From NCBI GenBank assembly GCA_964431035.1, contig CAYSIF010000001.1, positions 36,950 to 100,949 of the forward strand: 64,000 nucleotides of DNA. The letters run 5' to 3'. This document shows, piece after piece, positions 35,417 through 43,829 of the stretch; the stretch's first letter is position 1; every line of letters begins with the position of its first letter. Under the pieces are notes generated by a model. The model did not search any database and was not told the origin of the DNA. It was given only the letters and a program-made list of their open reading frames with translations. The position numbers and the translations under genes were made by a program. Source of the stretch: Methanobrevibacter_A sp964431035 (lineage in GTDB: Archaea; Methanobacteriota; Methanobacteria; Methanobacteriales; Methanobacteriaceae).

Positions 35417-35690
35417 TTTACTATTTTTTTATTTTTTAAAACACACTAATTACTTATTTTAACCTAATTTTTATAGATTTTAGCTTAATATAATTAAAAA
35501 ATGAATAGTAAGATCCTATTAAAAGGAATCTACTGATTTCACCACCCAATATATTATAATCAATTTTAAGATTCCCTATAATATTAGAATTAATAATATT
35601 TTTTTATTATAAAAAACCTTTTTTTGATTATAAAATATAATTTAAAGTGTTTATAAAGTTTATTTCTATTCTAAACTTTGCAAATATTTA

Positions 35691-36383
35691 TTAAATTCTA
35701 TAATTTCGTTTTAAAATATTTTTAAAGTAATTGACTACATTTTTCATACCCTGTTGTGTGAAAACATCTATCAAATACATTAATATTTTAATTATCTCTG
35801 AATTAAATCCAATTTGAATGCTATGGTTTTTTAAATATTTTATGTCTTCACTAATATTCCTTATTTCACCAGTTGCTATTTGCATATAAAAGCTAAGTAA
35901 GTGATTATATAATTCTGGTTCCTGATTAGTATGATAATAATAATCCGCGAGTTTAAAATATGAAGATTTTAATAAATCAACTTCATATGTGTATTTCATA
36001 ATATCCATAGCTAATTCTTTTAATTTTTCTTCTTCATTTTTTTGTTGATATAAATTAGATAAATTCATTAAAATTCTAGCTGAGACTGGATTGATTTTAT
36101 TGGCTATTTTTAGATATTTTTCTCCATTTTCTAAATCATTGCTTTTTATATAAGCCATAGCATAAATTATGTATAAATCTTCTAGAGGTTTATCTATCTT
36201 TTTAATAGAGTCAAATTCTCCTAAATATTCATTGTATAAAATTTCTTCTATTGGATTTGCGAAGTGATAGTAATCTATTGTTTTATATTCAGGATTTTCA
36301 TTTAAAAAAGAAGTTATTTTATCTATTACTACGTTATGTTTTCCTGCATCTAATGTTTTCATTAATTCATCAAAAAATTCCAT
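35691..36383 (-). CDS. TPR-like helical protein of unknown function
   Basis: The 230 aa protein is all helical, with repeat-like helix pairs (YIIYAMAYIKSNDLENGEKY, then LKIANKINPVSARILMNLSN) that resemble tetratricopeptide repeats over about residues 70-175. No signal peptide, membrane segment or catalytic motif is visible. AAGGTGATGAT precedes the ATG. It is the first gene of the accessory region. It could be a protein-binding adaptor; I do not recognise the family. Confidence 0.7.
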   Translation of the reverse strand: MEFFDELMKTLDAGKHNVVIDKITSFLNENPEYKTIDYYHFANPIEEILYNEYLGEFDSIKKIDKPLEDLYIIYAMAYIKSNDLENGEKYLKIANKINPVSARILMNLSNLYQQKNEEEKLKELAMDIMKYTYEVDLLKSSYFKLADYYYHTNQEPELYNHLLSFYMQIATGEIRNISEDIKYLKNHSIQIGFNSEIIKILMYLIDVFTQQGMKNVVNYFKNILKRNYRI

Positions 36384-36572
36384 ATCATCACCTTAAATAA
36401 AAATGTCTTGTTAATATATTAATTTTTTACTTTGATATAAATTATACATTAAAATAAAATATAAATCTGTTAATATATTTTTAAAATAAAAAAAAGATAA
36501 ACTAAGCTTAAAATTTTTATTTAATAAATTAGGCGAAATGAGAATGCTGAATTATAAGAAAGTGATAAAATT

Positions 36573-37106
36573 TTAGATACTTTTTCCAAGTTCATAGGCT
36601 TCTTTAGGATATTGTGAATACTCTGTCATACTAAGGGTTCCGCAACCATATCCAAGAACTCTGCCTTTATCTTCAAGATTAAGATATTTGATTAAAGTAT
36701 TATAATGTGCTTCTAATGCATCAAATGTCCAGTCATCATTATTCCATGCAACAGTTAATAATGCAGATTTGTAATTTTTCCCTTGTATAGTTGTATTTTT
36801 TGAACAGAATCTATCGATTAATGTTTTAAGTTGAGCAGACATTCCATAATAGTATAATGGTGTTACAAATACTAACATATCTGATTTTAGTATTTGTTTT
36901 CTGAAAATATCCATATCATCATTGAGTATGCAAGGTCCTTCATATCCACAATGTATGCATCCAGTACATGGTTGTATATTTGCATTTGCAGTATCTATTT
37001 CTATTATTTCATGTCCTGTTTCTTTAGCTCCTTTTATAAAATTTTTTGAAAGTAAGTTTGATGAGCCGTCCTTGTTAGGGCTTCCTTTTAATATTACTAT
37101 TTTCAT
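36573..37106 (-). CDS. Iron-sulfur flavoprotein / NADPH-dependent FMN reductase family
   Basis: The 177 aa flavodoxin-like protein starts with the FMN phosphate loop KGSPNKDGSSNLLSK and has a cysteine cluster CTGCIHCGYEGPC near residues 48-60, typical of methanogen iron-sulfur flavoproteins. VFVTPLYYYGMSAQLKTLIDRF follows, as in the wider family. It probably moves electrons to oxygen or other acceptors. A GAGGAATT site precedes the ATG. The next gene upstream on the same strand is an AAA ATPase. Confidence 0.85.
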   Translation of the reverse strand: MKIVILKGSPNKDGSSNLLSKNFIKGAKETGHEIIEIDTANANIQPCTGCIHCGYEGPCILNDDMDIFRKQILKSDMLVFVTPLYYYGMSAQLKTLIDRFCSKNTTIQGKNYKSALLTVAWNNDDWTFDALEAHYNTLIKYLNLEDKGRVLGYGCGTLSMTEYSQYPKEAYELGKSI

Positions 37107-37157
37107 CTTTTTAATTCCTCTTGAAATATTTTCAATAAATTAAGGTTTTATAAATTC

Positions 37158-38318
37158 TTAGTTAATTAAACCGGTATTTTGATTTATTTGTAGTTTTTGT
37201 AAGTATAATTTGAAAAGGTTGTTTTTTAATTTGTATTTGCCTCTTGCTGGTTTAATTATCATATTTTTCTTAATTAAATTTTTTAATAATGCAGATGGTT
37301 CTGAGTTTAAATTAGCATTATCTTTAATATAAGAATAGGATAAAACTGTTTCTTTACTTTCAGCCATTAAACATAGTATTTTTCTTTCTTCTGTAGTGGA
37401 TTTACTGAATAATACTTTAAATTCGCGTTGAGCTAAAATATTTAAAGAGTGTATGGATGCTTTTTTAAATTCAGTCATAGTTACTTTATTGTTTTCATTA
37501 ATTTCTTCAAAGCAATTATAAGCTAAAATTTGCATGTAATATGGAATTCCATCCGATAATTCATATATTTCTTTTAAAACATCTTTTTCAAAAGTTATAT
37601 TTAGTTTTTTAATTGGAATATTGATTGCTTCACAGACTTCATTGTAAGATAATGGCTCGATTAAATAAGGTTCAAAAATTCGTACTGCTGAGTCAAGTTT
37701 GTCTTGTATTTTATAGAAAATATCTTCTGAACCTGTGGCTACAAACATTATATTTTTTCCTTTTAAATTTAATTCTACAAGAGCATTTTGTAAAATACTT
37801 AATATCTTCATTGTTTCATCATTACCCATAATCCTTTGAAGATCATCAAATAATAAAATTAAAACAGGATTATCAGAGTCTAATTCATCATATATTACAT
37901 TTAATATTTTTTCAAATGCAATGGCAGGACTGGTTTTTGGAATTTCACGTGATAAGGAGATTCCTCCAATTAAGGGGATATTGATGCCTAATGAATTTAT
38001 TTTTTGCCAAAAATGATTAATATTAATGTCTAATGTGTCAGAACATTTTTCTATTATTAATGTGTAAATATCTTCAAAATTTCCTTCTATTAATGGAATT
38101 CTAACTGAAAATACATTATCTAAATTAGATATTTCTTCTTGGAATTTTAATAGTAAGGATGTTTTTCCAATTCCTTTTGGTCCGTATAATATTAAATGGC
38201 CTGGAACACCCATTTTTGTTGATTTATATATTTCTTTAAGTTCGTTTAATTCTTTTTTACGGCCTGTGAAATAAGAGGGTAAGATTCCTGTTCTTTTTCT
38301 AAAAGGATTATTTTGCAT
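37158..38318 (-). CDS. AAA ATPase with C-terminal winged helix (archaeal ATPase family)
   Basis: The 386 aa protein has Walker A GPKGIGKT at 46-53, Walker B LILLFDDLQRI, a sensor-like FVATGSEDIFYKIQD and a C-terminal winged helix (about 310-375). It belongs to the broad archaeal/STAND-like ATPase group, whose members are usually lineage-expanded and of unknown role. It has the same P-loop position as the ATPases at 43.8 and 60.4 kb but is clearly more distant from them. Two copies of a TTATGTTTC-iterated array lie directly upstream. Confidence 0.75.
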   Translation of the reverse strand: MQNNPFRKRTGILPSYFTGRKKELNELKEIYKSTKMGVPGHLILYGPKGIGKTSLLLKFQEEISNLDNVFSVRIPLIEGNFEDIYTLIIEKCSDTLDININHFWQKINSLGINIPLIGGISLSREIPKTSPAIAFEKILNVIYDELDSDNPVLILLFDDLQRIMGNDETMKILSILQNALVELNLKGKNIMFVATGSEDIFYKIQDKLDSAVRIFEPYLIEPLSYNEVCEAINIPIKKLNITFEKDVLKEIYELSDGIPYYMQILAYNCFEEINENNKVTMTEFKKASIHSLNILAQREFKVLFSKSTTEERKILCLMAESKETVLSYSYIKDNANLNSEPSALLKNLIKKNMIIKPARGKYKLKNNLFKLYLQKLQINQNTGLIN

Positions 38319-38359
38319 GGTTATAACCTCTGTTTAAGATATTTCATAAAAAACATAAC

Positions 38360-38402
38360 AAACATAAAAAAAATTTATGTTTCTTATGTTTCTTATGTTT
38401 TT
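38360..38402. repeat. TTATGTTTC iteron array, copy 1, upstream of the ATPase
   Basis: An AAACATAAA/TTTATGTTT inverted repeat is followed by two further nine-base TTATGTTTC units. The same 43-base arrangement recurs at 38,447-38,489. Position between the ATPase start and its upstream region suggests an operator. Confidence 0.7.
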
Positions 38403-38446
38403 CAGCATATTTAAAAATTTTCATTAGCAAACATAAATTTCATAAT

Positions 38447-38489
38447 AAACATAAAAAAAATTTATGTTTCTTATGTTTTTTATGTTTTT
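38447..38489. repeat. TTATGTTTC iteron array, copy 2
   Basis: Near-copy of 38,360-38,402, 87 bases away, again with AAACATAAA facing TTTATGTTT and trailing TTATGTTT units. Confidence 0.7.
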
Positions 38490-38575
38490 GAAAAATTAAT
38501 GAAAAAAAATATTTCTCTAAAACTAATTTTTCTTAATTAAAACCTGATTCTAACCTAAAATACAGAGGGATAGAC

Positions 38576-38587
38576 AAATATATATAG
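38576..38587 (+). promoter_or_regulatory. TATA box of the membrane-anchored protein gene at 38,628
   Basis: AAATATATATAG lies about 48 bases before the ATG. A matching AATATATATATAG lies upstream of the similar gene at 39,842. Confidence 0.5.
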
Positions 38588-38627
38588 AAAAATTTTAATA
38601 GCCTATGGAAAAAAGGTGGAATAAAAT

Positions 38628-39230
38628 ATGGATTTAAAAAAAATTTTAGGAATTGTAATAATTATAATTATAATTGCTGTTGTAGGTTTTATGTTACTGG
38701 GTGGATCTAATAATCAATCAAATAATGGTGTGCCTACTGTTAGTGCAGAAATTGTAGAATCTTCATTAACTTACACTCTCCAACCTAAAACCTCAGAGGC
38801 AGGTCAAAGTACTGGTTCATTTGTAGAAACAAAAGAATACAGTTATGATGGATATATAAAAATTAAAATAAACAATGCTACACCTGAAGAACTTCAACAA
38901 ATTAAAGATCTTATGACTAATGAAACAAGTTCTAATGGTGTTCCTAGTTGTCATCTTAGTGATAACATTACTTTAATTCATGTAGGAAGAGTGTTAGCTT
39001 CTGTTAACTCTACTATTGATGGTGATGTAATTACAATCAATATTAAAAATTATACCAATGAAATTTCAAATAATGCTAGTGAGGCATTAGGTAGTTCAGG
39101 TACTGTAACTGTTGCGAAAGGTAGTTGGATTATTTGGGATTATTCTGAAACTCCTGATTTAATACAGTTTATGGATCAAACTAATTTAGCAAGATATGAT
39201 GAAATATTAGGTATTGTTAATTTCAGTTAA
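38628..39230 (+). CDS. Membrane-anchored extracellular protein, unknown
   Basis: The 200 aa protein has one N-terminal membrane helix (residues 5-24, KILGIVIIIIIIAVVGFMLL) followed by an Asn/Ser-rich linker and a soluble, beta-rich domain predicted outside the cell. Several N-x-S/T sites are present (NNAT, NETS, NYTN). No family is recognised. Gene 39,842-40,372 has the same layout (short basic start, one helix, Asn-rich linker) and a near-identical TATA box. Confidence 0.65.
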   Translation: MDLKKILGIVIIIIIIAVVGFMLLGGSNNQSNNGVPTVSAEIVESSLTYTLQPKTSEAGQSTGSFVETKEYSYDGYIKIKINNATPEELQQIKDLMTNETSSNGVPSCHLSDNITLIHVGRVLASVNSTIDGDVITINIKNYTNEISNNASEALGSSGTVTVAKGSWIIWDYSETPDLIQFMDQTNLARYDEILGIVNFS

Positions 39231-39362
39231 AATTTATTTAATAAACTGGTTTTAATGATTAATTATAATTAGAAGAATGGGTTAAAGTGTAAAATTCCTT
39301 TTCTAAAAAGTTCCATTTTTCATTATTTTATTTTTTTTTATTTATTATTCGTAGTATATTAG

Positions 39363-39546
39363 TTAAATTAATGAAAATGTTTTTATAGGTACAAATATCA
39401 CATTGTCTTCTTTTTTAATATCCTTTGTTGTACTAGATATAACTATTCAATATGGAGAATTATATCTTTTTATTGCATCCTTAATTTGACGAGTAGATTT
39501 AACACCATGACCCACTTCTATTGGAATTGTATCACCAAATTCTTTT
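39363..39546 (-). pseudogene. Remnant of a DUF4143 ATPase C-terminus
   Basis: Read on the minus strand the frame gives FGDTIPIEVGHGVKSTRQIK and then KKEDNVIFVPIKTFSLI before a stop, with an in-frame TGA between them. IPIEVGHG is the nuclease-like E-x-G core typical of the DUF4143 C-terminal domain, and the final IPLKTF-like end is also typical. No ATPase half is found upstream, where further stops occur. It is a decayed fragment; the intact homologue type is at 45,186. Confidence 0.5.
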
Positions 39547-39748
39547 TACTATCTGAGTCCATATTTACTTTTCAATTTATTGAATGGTATAATATAAAAT
39601 ACTCATTCATTATATTGAATAATATTATATAAAAATAACTAATTCTTAATTTATATCCTCCTCCAAAATAAACTAATTAAAACCTAAAAATTAACAAAAC
39701 CCAATGAAAGTAAGTTATATGCTGAAAATTTAGAATTGAAAAATCGGA

Positions 39749-39762
39749 ATATATATATATAG
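39749..39762 (+). promoter_or_regulatory. TATA box of the membrane-anchored protein gene at 39,842
   Basis: AATATATATATAG sits about 87 bases before the ATG and matches the element at 38,576. Confidence 0.45.
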
Positions 39763-39841
39763 TATTTGAAAATTTTTAATTACTTAACTCTAGAGTAAAT
39801 GAACTTTTTTTAGACTAATAAATAAAAAGTGGGAATGGAGT

Positions 39842-40372
39842 ATGAAAAGAAAATTATTAATAATACTTGGAATATGTTTAATTTTGATTGTTGCTATTGG
39901 TTTTGCAAGTCTATGGTTCTTCGGAGAGGACAATAACAGTACTGGTGAAAAAATAACTGTTGTGCATAATGACAGTATCTTCCATTTTTACAGTATTACA
40001 TCAATTCCTAATAATGAGGGTTATGCTTATGCAGTAATTGTGAACGGAACAGAATATTTTTTAAGTGATAGTTTAGCTGAAAAATTAAATGCATCAGGTA
40101 TGATTCAAAGTTTCAGCAGCTTTTATGACTTAGAACGTTTATATAATTATGGCGGTATTTCTGCACTTAATGGAATTAGTTATGCGAATTTCACCTATAA
40201 TCATCCTTTCGTAATACAAATGAATTTATCTGAGACAAATCGTATTGGTGATGCTAACTTTGAATGTGATAGTGATTTCAGTTTTGAATACAGGATTGGA
40301 GAAATCGGATCTTGGGATAATGAAAGAATAATAACTAAAATATTCAATGCAGATGGCACAGAACTCCAATAA
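39842..40372 (+). CDS. Membrane-anchored extracellular protein, unknown
   Basis: The 176 aa product has one N-terminal membrane helix (about residues 5-27, LLIILGICLILIVAIGFASL) and a soluble domain outside with N-x-S/T sites (NNST, NGTE, NFTY). It lacks known motifs. A GGAATGGAGT site precedes the ATG. Its layout matches the gene at 38,628, but the soluble domains are not obviously alike. Element J of the dispersed 37-bp motif lies 59 bases after its stop. Confidence 0.6.
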   Translation: MKRKLLIILGICLILIVAIGFASLWFFGEDNNSTGEKITVVHNDSIFHFYSITSIPNNEGYAYAVIVNGTEYFLSDSLAEKLNASGMIQSFSSFYDLERLYNYGGISALNGISYANFTYNHPFVIQMNLSETNRIGDANFECDSDFSFEYRIGEIGSWDNERIITKIFNADGTELQ

Positions 40373-40430
40373 AATCAGATTGATTAATTAAATTGTATCT
40401 TATAAGTGTTATTGTTTAATTAATCACTTA

Positions 40431-40467
40431 GTAATTTTTATGTTTTTAGTAATAAGCTAAATAAAAC
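40431..40467 (-). repeat. Dispersed 37-bp motif, copy J (divergent)
   Basis: On the minus strand it reads GTTTTATTTAGCTTATTACT followed by AAAAACATAAAAATTAC, aligning end to end with the strong copies with about six changes. Confidence 0.65.
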
Positions 40468-40491
40468 TTTCATTGATGTCATTTTACAGGA

Positions 40492-40746
40492 ATGGTTAGA
40501 TTTGCAAAATCTGGAAGTGGAACCAAAGGTCTAAGATTTAGGAAAATAATAAAGGACATATCAAATGTTGGACTTGTAAAAATTATAGTTACACTAATTG
40601 TAATTTATATAATTGCATTGGCTTTAACATTTGTCATAGGCCTGAATGGATTAATCCCACACATCGGTATTTTCATAGGTATTATTTATTGGATTACCGT
40701 TTATACTATTATTTTTATACAGAACAATTGGTTTATTATATGCTGA
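40492..40746 (+). CDS. Small two-helix membrane protein, uncertain
   Basis: The 84 aa frame begins MVRFAKSGSGTKGLRFRK and has two likely membrane helices (about 28-48 and 56-76). The ribosome binding site is weak (ACAGGA directly before the ATG) and no family is recognised. It may be a small real protein or a fragment of something larger. It shares the J-to-A unit with the transporter gene that follows about 100 bases downstream. Confidence 0.4.
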   Translation: MVRFAKSGSGTKGLRFRKIIKDISNVGLVKIIVTLIVIYIIALALTFVIGLNGLIPHIGIFIGIIYWITVYTIIFIQNNWFIIC

Positions 40747-40848
40747 TGCATAATAATAATCCATTTTTACTTTTTTAACATCTACAGAACTTTTAATCCT
40801 TTTTTTATATCCATATATTTTTAATATTTAAAATCAAAAAATTAAAAT

Positions 40849-41790
40849 ATGAAATGGATATTTGAATTTGTCGAAAAATATTTTTTTATAATAATATTGT
40901 TAGCAGTAGCTATTTCACTTATTTATCCCAATTCCTTTAAATGGGTTTTAAGTGAATATAATGGCATCAACATTATCAATTTACTTTTAAGTATTGTTCT
41001 TTTTACAATGGGGACCACGTTAAAAGTAGATGAATTCATTAATATATTCAAAAATCCTAAAGAAATTGCAATTGGAATTTCAGCACAATATCTCATTATG
41101 CCCCTTATGGCTTTATCCCTTGCAAGTGCGTTTTCTCTTGATACTGCTTTAACTGTTGGGCTTATTCTTGTTGGAACTGTACCTGGAGGAACCGCATCTG
41201 ATGTTATTACATTTCTTGCAAAGGGGGATGTGGCATTATCCGTTTCTTTAACCACAGTTTCTACTGTAATTTCACCCATATTAACTCCATTAATCACATT
41301 ATTATTAATTGGTAATCAAATTCATTTCAATCCAGTTGGCTTGTTTATTTCAATTATTGAAATAGTAATCATTCCAATTATTTTAGGCTTAATCCTAAAT
41401 TACAAATTCCCTAATTTTTGTGAAAAATTAAAAAATTACCTACCTACAATATCATCTATTGTAATTTGTTTAATCGTTGCAGGAGTAATTGGTACTAATA
41501 AACAAGCCATTTTGAGTTCATCAACCATAATAATTATTGTCATTGCCCTACAATATATCCTCACAATGCTAATTGGATTTGGAATTGGGTATCTTGCAGG
41601 AATGAACAAAAAACAGATAATTACAATAGCTATCGAACTAGCATTTCAAAATTCCGGATTATCAACCAGCCTTGCAAAAACCCATTTTCCAAACTTATCC
41701 CAAGCAACTGTTCCTGGAGCAATTTATTCTGTCTGGCAAAACTTTGTAGGGTCAATTCTTGCATATATATTTAGAAAATACCAATCCTAG
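40849..41790 (+). CDS. Bile acid:sodium symporter (BASS/SBF) family transporter
   Basis: The 313 aa protein has about nine to ten membrane helices and the BASS pattern: TMGTTLKVDEF early, GLILVGTVPGGTASDVITFL in the middle and ELAFQNSGLSTSLAKTHF near the end. Members move organic acids with sodium. The substrate cannot be told. There is no ribosome binding site before the ATG, which suggests a leaderless or unusual transcript. The 25 bases before it resemble those before cstA. BASS genes are more usual in bacteria, so transfer is possible. Confidence 0.88.
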   Translation: MKWIFEFVEKYFFIIILLAVAISLIYPNSFKWVLSEYNGINIINLLLSIVLFTMGTTLKVDEFINIFKNPKEIAIGISAQYLIMPLMALSLASAFSLDTALTVGLILVGTVPGGTASDVITFLAKGDVALSVSLTTVSTVISPILTPLITLLLIGNQIHFNPVGLFISIIEIVIIPIILGLILNYKFPNFCEKLKNYLPTISSIVICLIVAGVIGTNKQAILSSSTIIIIVIALQYILTMLIGFGIGYLAGMNKKQIITIAIELAFQNSGLSTSLAKTHFPNLSQATVPGAIYSVWQNFVGSILAYIFRKYQS

Positions 41791-41860
41791 AAGTAAGAAG
41801 ACAAAATATTCTCCCATGCCAATGCAATTATACACTGCGGTCAACTTATTTACTCTAAAA

Positions 41861-41898
41861 ATTATTTTTATATTTTTTAGTAGTAACCTAACTAAAAC
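41861..41898 (-). repeat. Dispersed 37-bp motif, copy A
   Basis: Minus strand: exact core GTTTTAGTTAGGTTACT, then ACTAAAAAATATAAAAATAAT. Located between the BASS and CstA genes. Confidence 0.9.
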
Positions 41899-41903
41899 AA
41901 ATA

Positions 41904-41969
41904 AAAAGTATAAAATACAGAAAATTAAATCATAGTTGAATAGATTTAAGGTACAAACATGAATAAAAC
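41904..41969. repeat. 65-bp direct repeat R2, copy 1
   Basis: About 66 bases (AAAAGTATAAAATACAG at the left, GGTACAAACATGAATAAAAC at the right) recur at 46,447-46,510 in the same orientation with few differences. The copies bracket cstA and two ATPase genes, and each lies next to a copy of the 37-bp motif. Confidence 0.85.
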
Positions 41970-42039
41970 ATACCAAAATTTATACCAAAACACCATTTAA
42001 TGCTAATATTTTTAAAATCAAAAAATCAATTTATATATT

Positions 42040-43434
42040 ATGTATACTTTTATTATTTGTGCTTTGGTATTGGTTGTTTCGTACTTTGTTTATGGGAAAT
42101 TTATTGAAAAAATTTCTGGTGTTGATGAAACTCGTCAAACACCTGCATTCAGACTGCAGGATGATGTTGATTATATGCCAATGTCCAGAATCAAGAATTT
42201 TTTAGTTCATTTTTTAAATATTGCAGGTTTAGGGCCTATTTTTGGAGCAATACAAGGTGCATTATTCGGTCCAGTTGCATTTGTATGGATTGTAGTGGGT
42301 ACAATTTTTATTGGTGGTGTTCATGACTTCTTTTCGGGATTTATGTCTATGAGAAATGATGGATTCACAATGCCGAAGATTATTTCAAAATATTTAGGAA
42401 CTAAAACCCAAAAGTTTATGGCAGTTCTTATTATACTTACAGGTATTTTTGTTTCAGCTACTTTTGCAAAAGGAGCTGCAAGTTTGCTCACAGACATGAC
42501 TAATATTCCCATACTTATTTGGACAACAATAATATTCATTTATTTTTTGATTGCAACTGTATTTCCAGTTGATAAAATTATTGGAAAGATATATCCTATT
42601 TTTGGAGCATTATTGTTAATTATGGCTGTGTTAATGGTTGGAGCGTTAATTTTAAATCCATCATATTCCATTCCTGAGTTCACAACACAAGGTTTGTATT
42701 TAACTAATAAAAATATCTTTCCCTATTTGTTTGTTACTATTGCCTGTGGTGCCATTTCAGGTTTTCATGCATCCCAATCCCCAATTGTTGCAAGATGTGT
42801 TGAAAATGAGAATGATGCTAGACCTGTATTTTATGGAGCTATGGTTTTAGAAGGTTTAGTTGCTCTTGTTTGGGCCGCAATTGCAATGGCATTTTTCCAT
42901 GGCCAACCCCAACTTGCAGTAATCTATGGTGCAACACCATCAATAGGAGTTTATGAAATGGCAAAAACATTAGTTGGGCCTGTTGGTTTGGTTTTAACCA
43001 TTATTGGAGTTGTCATCTGTCCGATTACATCAGGTGATACTGCACTTAGAAGCTCAAGAATAACAATTGCAGATGAACTCCATCTCAACCATGAAAAACT
43101 AATTTCAAGACTGAAAATTGCTGTGCCATTGTTTTTAGTGGCATTTGGGTTAACTTTTGTTGATTTTAGTTTAATTTGGAGATATTTTGCTGTATCCCAA
43201 TTAATAATAGCTACAGTAGTGTTATATGCTGCAAGTGCTTATCTTATTAAAAAGAAAAAACCATATGTTGTTGCACTGCTTCCAGCAATCGTGTGTACAT
43301 TAATTGCATTTGGATATATTCTGCAGGCTCCTGAAGGTTTAAGATTACCTTCAATGGTTGCCAATGTGATTTCAATTATTGCAACAGCCATTATTACAAT
43401 AATATTTCTTAAAAAATCAATGCCTCAAAAATAA
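42040..43434 (+). CDS. cstA: Carbon starvation protein CstA-family transporter
   Basis: The 464 aa protein has about 12-13 membrane helices. It has the CstA signature TPAFRLQDDVDYMPMSRIKN, then GPIFGAIQGALFGPVAFVWI and GCHDFFSG-like GGVHDFFSGFMS, and ISGFHASQSP later. It is the short form (bacterial CstA is about 700 aa). CstA proteins take up pyruvate or peptides. There is no ribosome binding site; the start follows ATTTATATATT. It looks acquired from bacteria by its family distribution. It is inside the segment bounded by repeats R2. Confidence 0.88.
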   Translation: MYTFIICALVLVVSYFVYGKFIEKISGVDETRQTPAFRLQDDVDYMPMSRIKNFLVHFLNIAGLGPIFGAIQGALFGPVAFVWIVVGTIFIGGVHDFFSGFMSMRNDGFTMPKIISKYLGTKTQKFMAVLIILTGIFVSATFAKGAASLLTDMTNIPILIWTTIIFIYFLIATVFPVDKIIGKIYPIFGALLLIMAVLMVGALILNPSYSIPEFTTQGLYLTNKNIFPYLFVTIACGAISGFHASQSPIVARCVENENDARPVFYGAMVLEGLVALVWAAIAMAFFHGQPQLAVIYGATPSIGVYEMAKTLVGPVGLVLTIIGVVICPITSGDTALRSSRITIADELHLNHEKLISRLKIAVPLFLVAFGLTFVDFSLIWRYFAVSQLIIATVVLYAASAYLIKKKKPYVVALLPAIVCTLIAFGYILQAPEGLRLPSMVANVISIIATAIITIIFLKKSMPQK

Positions 43435-43568
43435 TGAATTTCCTCATTTGATTTTTTTTTAGACTGTGAAAAATCTTTTAGATGTTTTATTTATGTTTGT
43501 ACTATAATAGGATAGATAGATTTTATGAGTATCTTAAGATAATGTATTATTTTTGTTTCTATATTTTT

Positions 43569-43603
43569 ACAAATGTGACAAATGTAGCAAATGTTACATT
43601 TGT
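43569..43603. promoter_or_regulatory. ACAAATGT iterons with inverted copy
   Basis: Nine-base units ACAAATGTG, ACAAATGTA and GCAAATGTT are followed by ACATTTGT, an inverted copy. The array lies about 230 bases before the ATPase gene at 43,830. It has the form of a protein-binding iteron array. Confidence 0.6.
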
Positions 43604-43641
43604 AATTTGAGTGCATAGTTTTATATGTATATTAAGATAAT

Positions 43642-43779
43642 GTATTATTGTTTATAATATGTATTATCTTGAGTATACTTTTGTTTTGTATTATTGTTTA
43701 TAATATGTATTATCTTGAGTATACTTTTGTTTTGTATTATTGTTTGTAATATGTATTATCTCGAGCATACTTTTATATT
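43642..43779. repeat. 46-bp tandem repeat, three copies
   Basis: Units start at 43,642, 43,688 and 43,734 with GTATTATTGTTTATAATATG; the third has several changes. Each unit contains TATTATCTTGAGTATAC. The block is immediately upstream of the ATPase gene at 43,830. Confidence 0.85.
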
Positions 43780-43829
43780 TATATTATATTTTGTATAAAA
43801 AAATCATGAATAAATGGGGAATGGAATAA

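Noticed and set aside
35398..35690. Possible small gene or RNA after the rubrerythrin gene
   Set aside because: Only very short frames and AT-rich sequence beyond the terminator stem-loop; nothing supportable.
41752..41976. A 74-codon minus-strand frame between the BASS and CstA genes
   Set aside because: It overlaps the BASS 3' end, the 37-bp motif and repeat R2, and lacks a start signal.
43642..43779. Possible CRISPR array
   Set aside because: The 46-bp units are directly adjacent with no variable spacers and no cas genes are in the window.
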